DNA of 64,000 nucleotides from Myxococcales bacterium (GTDB taxonomy: Bacteria; Myxococcota_A; Bradymonadia; UBA7976; UBA1532), in contig JACKDN010000009.1 of assembly GCA_020633465.1 (NCBI GenBank), positions 62,001 to 126,000 of the forward strand. The letters run 5' to 3'. Both the position numbers and the translations under genes were made by a program. Position 1 is the first letter of the stretch, and the number at the start of each line of letters is the position of its first letter. The notes beneath the pieces are model-generated. The model was not told the origin of the DNA. It worked only from the letters and a program-made list of their open reading frames with translations, and did not search any database. Shown piece by piece: positions 63,134-64,000 of the stretch.

Positions 63134-64000
63134 TCAGGGTCGGATCAGCGTCGGCGGCGTGACGGTCACCGGCCCGTGGTCGAGGGCGCGGGGCAGCGCG
63201 CCCGGGAGCGGCGCGTCGCCCTCCAGCGGCACCCACCACGGCCCTGGCCCGGCGACGCGCAGGCCCACCTCGTAGCGCAGTCGCGCCGCCGGCGCTGCGT
63301 CGAGCGTCTCGTCGGCCTCGATCAGCGCCCAGGTCGTCTGCGCGCCGGCGCTGTCGCGGATCGGCCAGCCGCCGTCGCCCAGCAGCGCGGTCAGCCGCGT
63401 CGCCGCGGGCTCGACCGCCGCGCGCTCGTCGGCGGTCAGCGTCGCCCCTCGGCAGTCGAGCCCGGTCTGGCGCAGGGCGCCGCCCCGAGCCTTCGGGGTC
63501 GACGCGAGGCCGCCCGTGCCGACGTGCACCAGCCACCGCAACGCGCCGTCGGCCGCGCTGCCGCCCGGCCTGGCCACCCGGACGCACGCCGGGGTCTCGC
63601 CCGGGCGCCCGGCCAGCCAGACCGCGCAGCCCGGCGCCGCGCACCCCCGCGTCACCCGCCAGGCGCGCGCGCCGCGCAGCCCCAGCAGCGCCACGCGAAG
63701 CGGCCGCGCCGGCGCGCTCTCCAGCTCGACCTGCACCTCGACCAGCCGCGTCGTGCCCGCGAGGCGCGGCGTCGCGCCGCCGAGGCGCTCGGCCGCTTCG
63801 GCCGGGGTCAACGCGCGCAGCCGGATCCGCGGCGCGGCGGCGCGCACCACCGCCCGCGCGATGCGGGCGTTCGCGTCGAGGTCGCCGAAGCGGCTGCGCG
63901 GCGCGGTCAGGGCGACACTGGCGCGCTCGGCCTGGTCGATCCGCCCAGCGGCGAGCGCGTCGTCGACGGCCCGGGGCGAGGGCCCGCAGCCGGCGAGGGC
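63134..64000 (-). CDS. Partial lipoprotein of unknown function (5' end outside window)
   Basis: The minus-strand frame is open from the window edge to TGA at 63134-63136. The first visible residues are ALAGCGPSPRAVDDALAAGR, so the lipobox LAGC lies right at the edge and only the signal start is missing. About 288 residues are visible: a short helical segment, then beta-rich sequence with several Cys (RVTRGCAAPGCAVW, LDCRGATL) and WALIEADETLDAAP. A GTG 150 bp inside could be mistaken for the start. No family recognised. It converges with the preceding lipoprotein gene without any gap. Confidence 0.7.
   Translation of the reverse strand, partial: ALAGCGPSPRAVDDALAAGRIDQAERASVALTAPRSRFGDLDANARIARAVVRAAAPRIRLRALTPAEAAERLGGATPRLAGTTRLVEVQVELESAPARPLRVALLGLRGARAWRVTRGCAAPGCAVWLAGRPGETPACVRVARPGGSAADGALRWLVHVGTGGLASTPKARGGALRQTGLDCRGATLTADERAAVEPAATRLTALLGDGGWPIRDSAGAQTTWALIEADETLDAAPAARLRYEVGLRVAGPGPWWVPLEGDAPLPGALPRALDHGPVTVTPPTLIRP

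Overview
The window is about 64 kb of very GC-rich bacterial chromosome. It is densely coded on both strands, and many genes are joined by ATGA or GTGA stop/start overlaps. Several features point to a free-living, predatory or saprophytic member of the former Deltaproteobacteria, probably Myxococcota-like. These are secreted lipoproteins with long Asp/Ala-rich linkers, a MopE-type metal-binding motif, Cys-rich CGDGxC modules, a cytoplasmic Ser/Thr kinase, a MoxR/DUF58/transglutaminase operon and an exported caspase-like protein. This placement is inference from gene content. No rRNA, tRNA, CRISPR array, transposase or phage gene was seen.

Layout. 1-8.5 kb: the tail of an Ig/cadherin-like secreted protein, a Cpx-like cassette (Spy/CpxP repeat protein, response regulator, histidine kinase), a double cNMP-binding protein, a Ser/Thr kinase, a CBS-pair protein, AidB and a DksA/TraR-type zinc finger. 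8.7-13.4 kb: a three-gene ZorAB/MotAB-like motor operon (DUF802-type MotA/TolQ protein with a very long coiled-coil tail, MotB/OmpA protein, DUF2894 protein). 13.4-16.8 kb: a TIGR02757 (DUF2400) protein and two lipoproteins. 17-25.7 kb: a tightly coupled five-gene operon DUF58, transglutaminase, MoxR, TPR protein, MORN/YwqK-repeat protein. 25.9-37.4 kb: a membrane protein, a small oxidoreductase cluster with an AraC regulator, an AlkD-like protein, a RecQ-phosphoribosyltransferase fusion, a zinc-ribbon protein and a lipoprotein lipase. 37.7-45.6 kb: a chalcone-isomerase-like protein, a methyltransferase and a complete mukF-mukE-mukB condensin operon. 45.7-50.9 kb: an apparent ectoine-degradation operon (amidohydrolase, aldehyde dehydrogenase, EctB/DoeD aminotransferase, DoeA/EutD hydrolase). 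50.9-54.7 kb: an ECF sigma factor, a putative anti-sigma protein, an exported caspase-barrel protein and a lipoprotein. 55.2-60.1 kb: an export-rich redox operon (c-type cytochromes, a diheme-barrel fusion, a barrel, a sulfite-oxidase-family Mo enzyme). 60.3-64 kb: a DprE1-like FAD oxidase, an HNH nuclease and lipoproteins.

The most unusual non-coding feature is a dispersed ~65-bp intergenic element. There are eight full copies and one partial copy, all at gene or operon boundaries. It has two conserved blocks held exactly 9 nt apart that form an imperfect inverted repeat, then a short C/G hairpin with a variable loop, then a G-tract motif that fits a short-loop G-quadruplex. Its function is unknown.

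Three genes (the DUF802 motor gene, mukB and the tri-heme cytochrome) are interrupted by small indels in GC-rich repetitive stretches. Restoring the frame of mukB gives 1482 residues, almost exactly the E. coli length, so sequence or consensus error is the simplest explanation.
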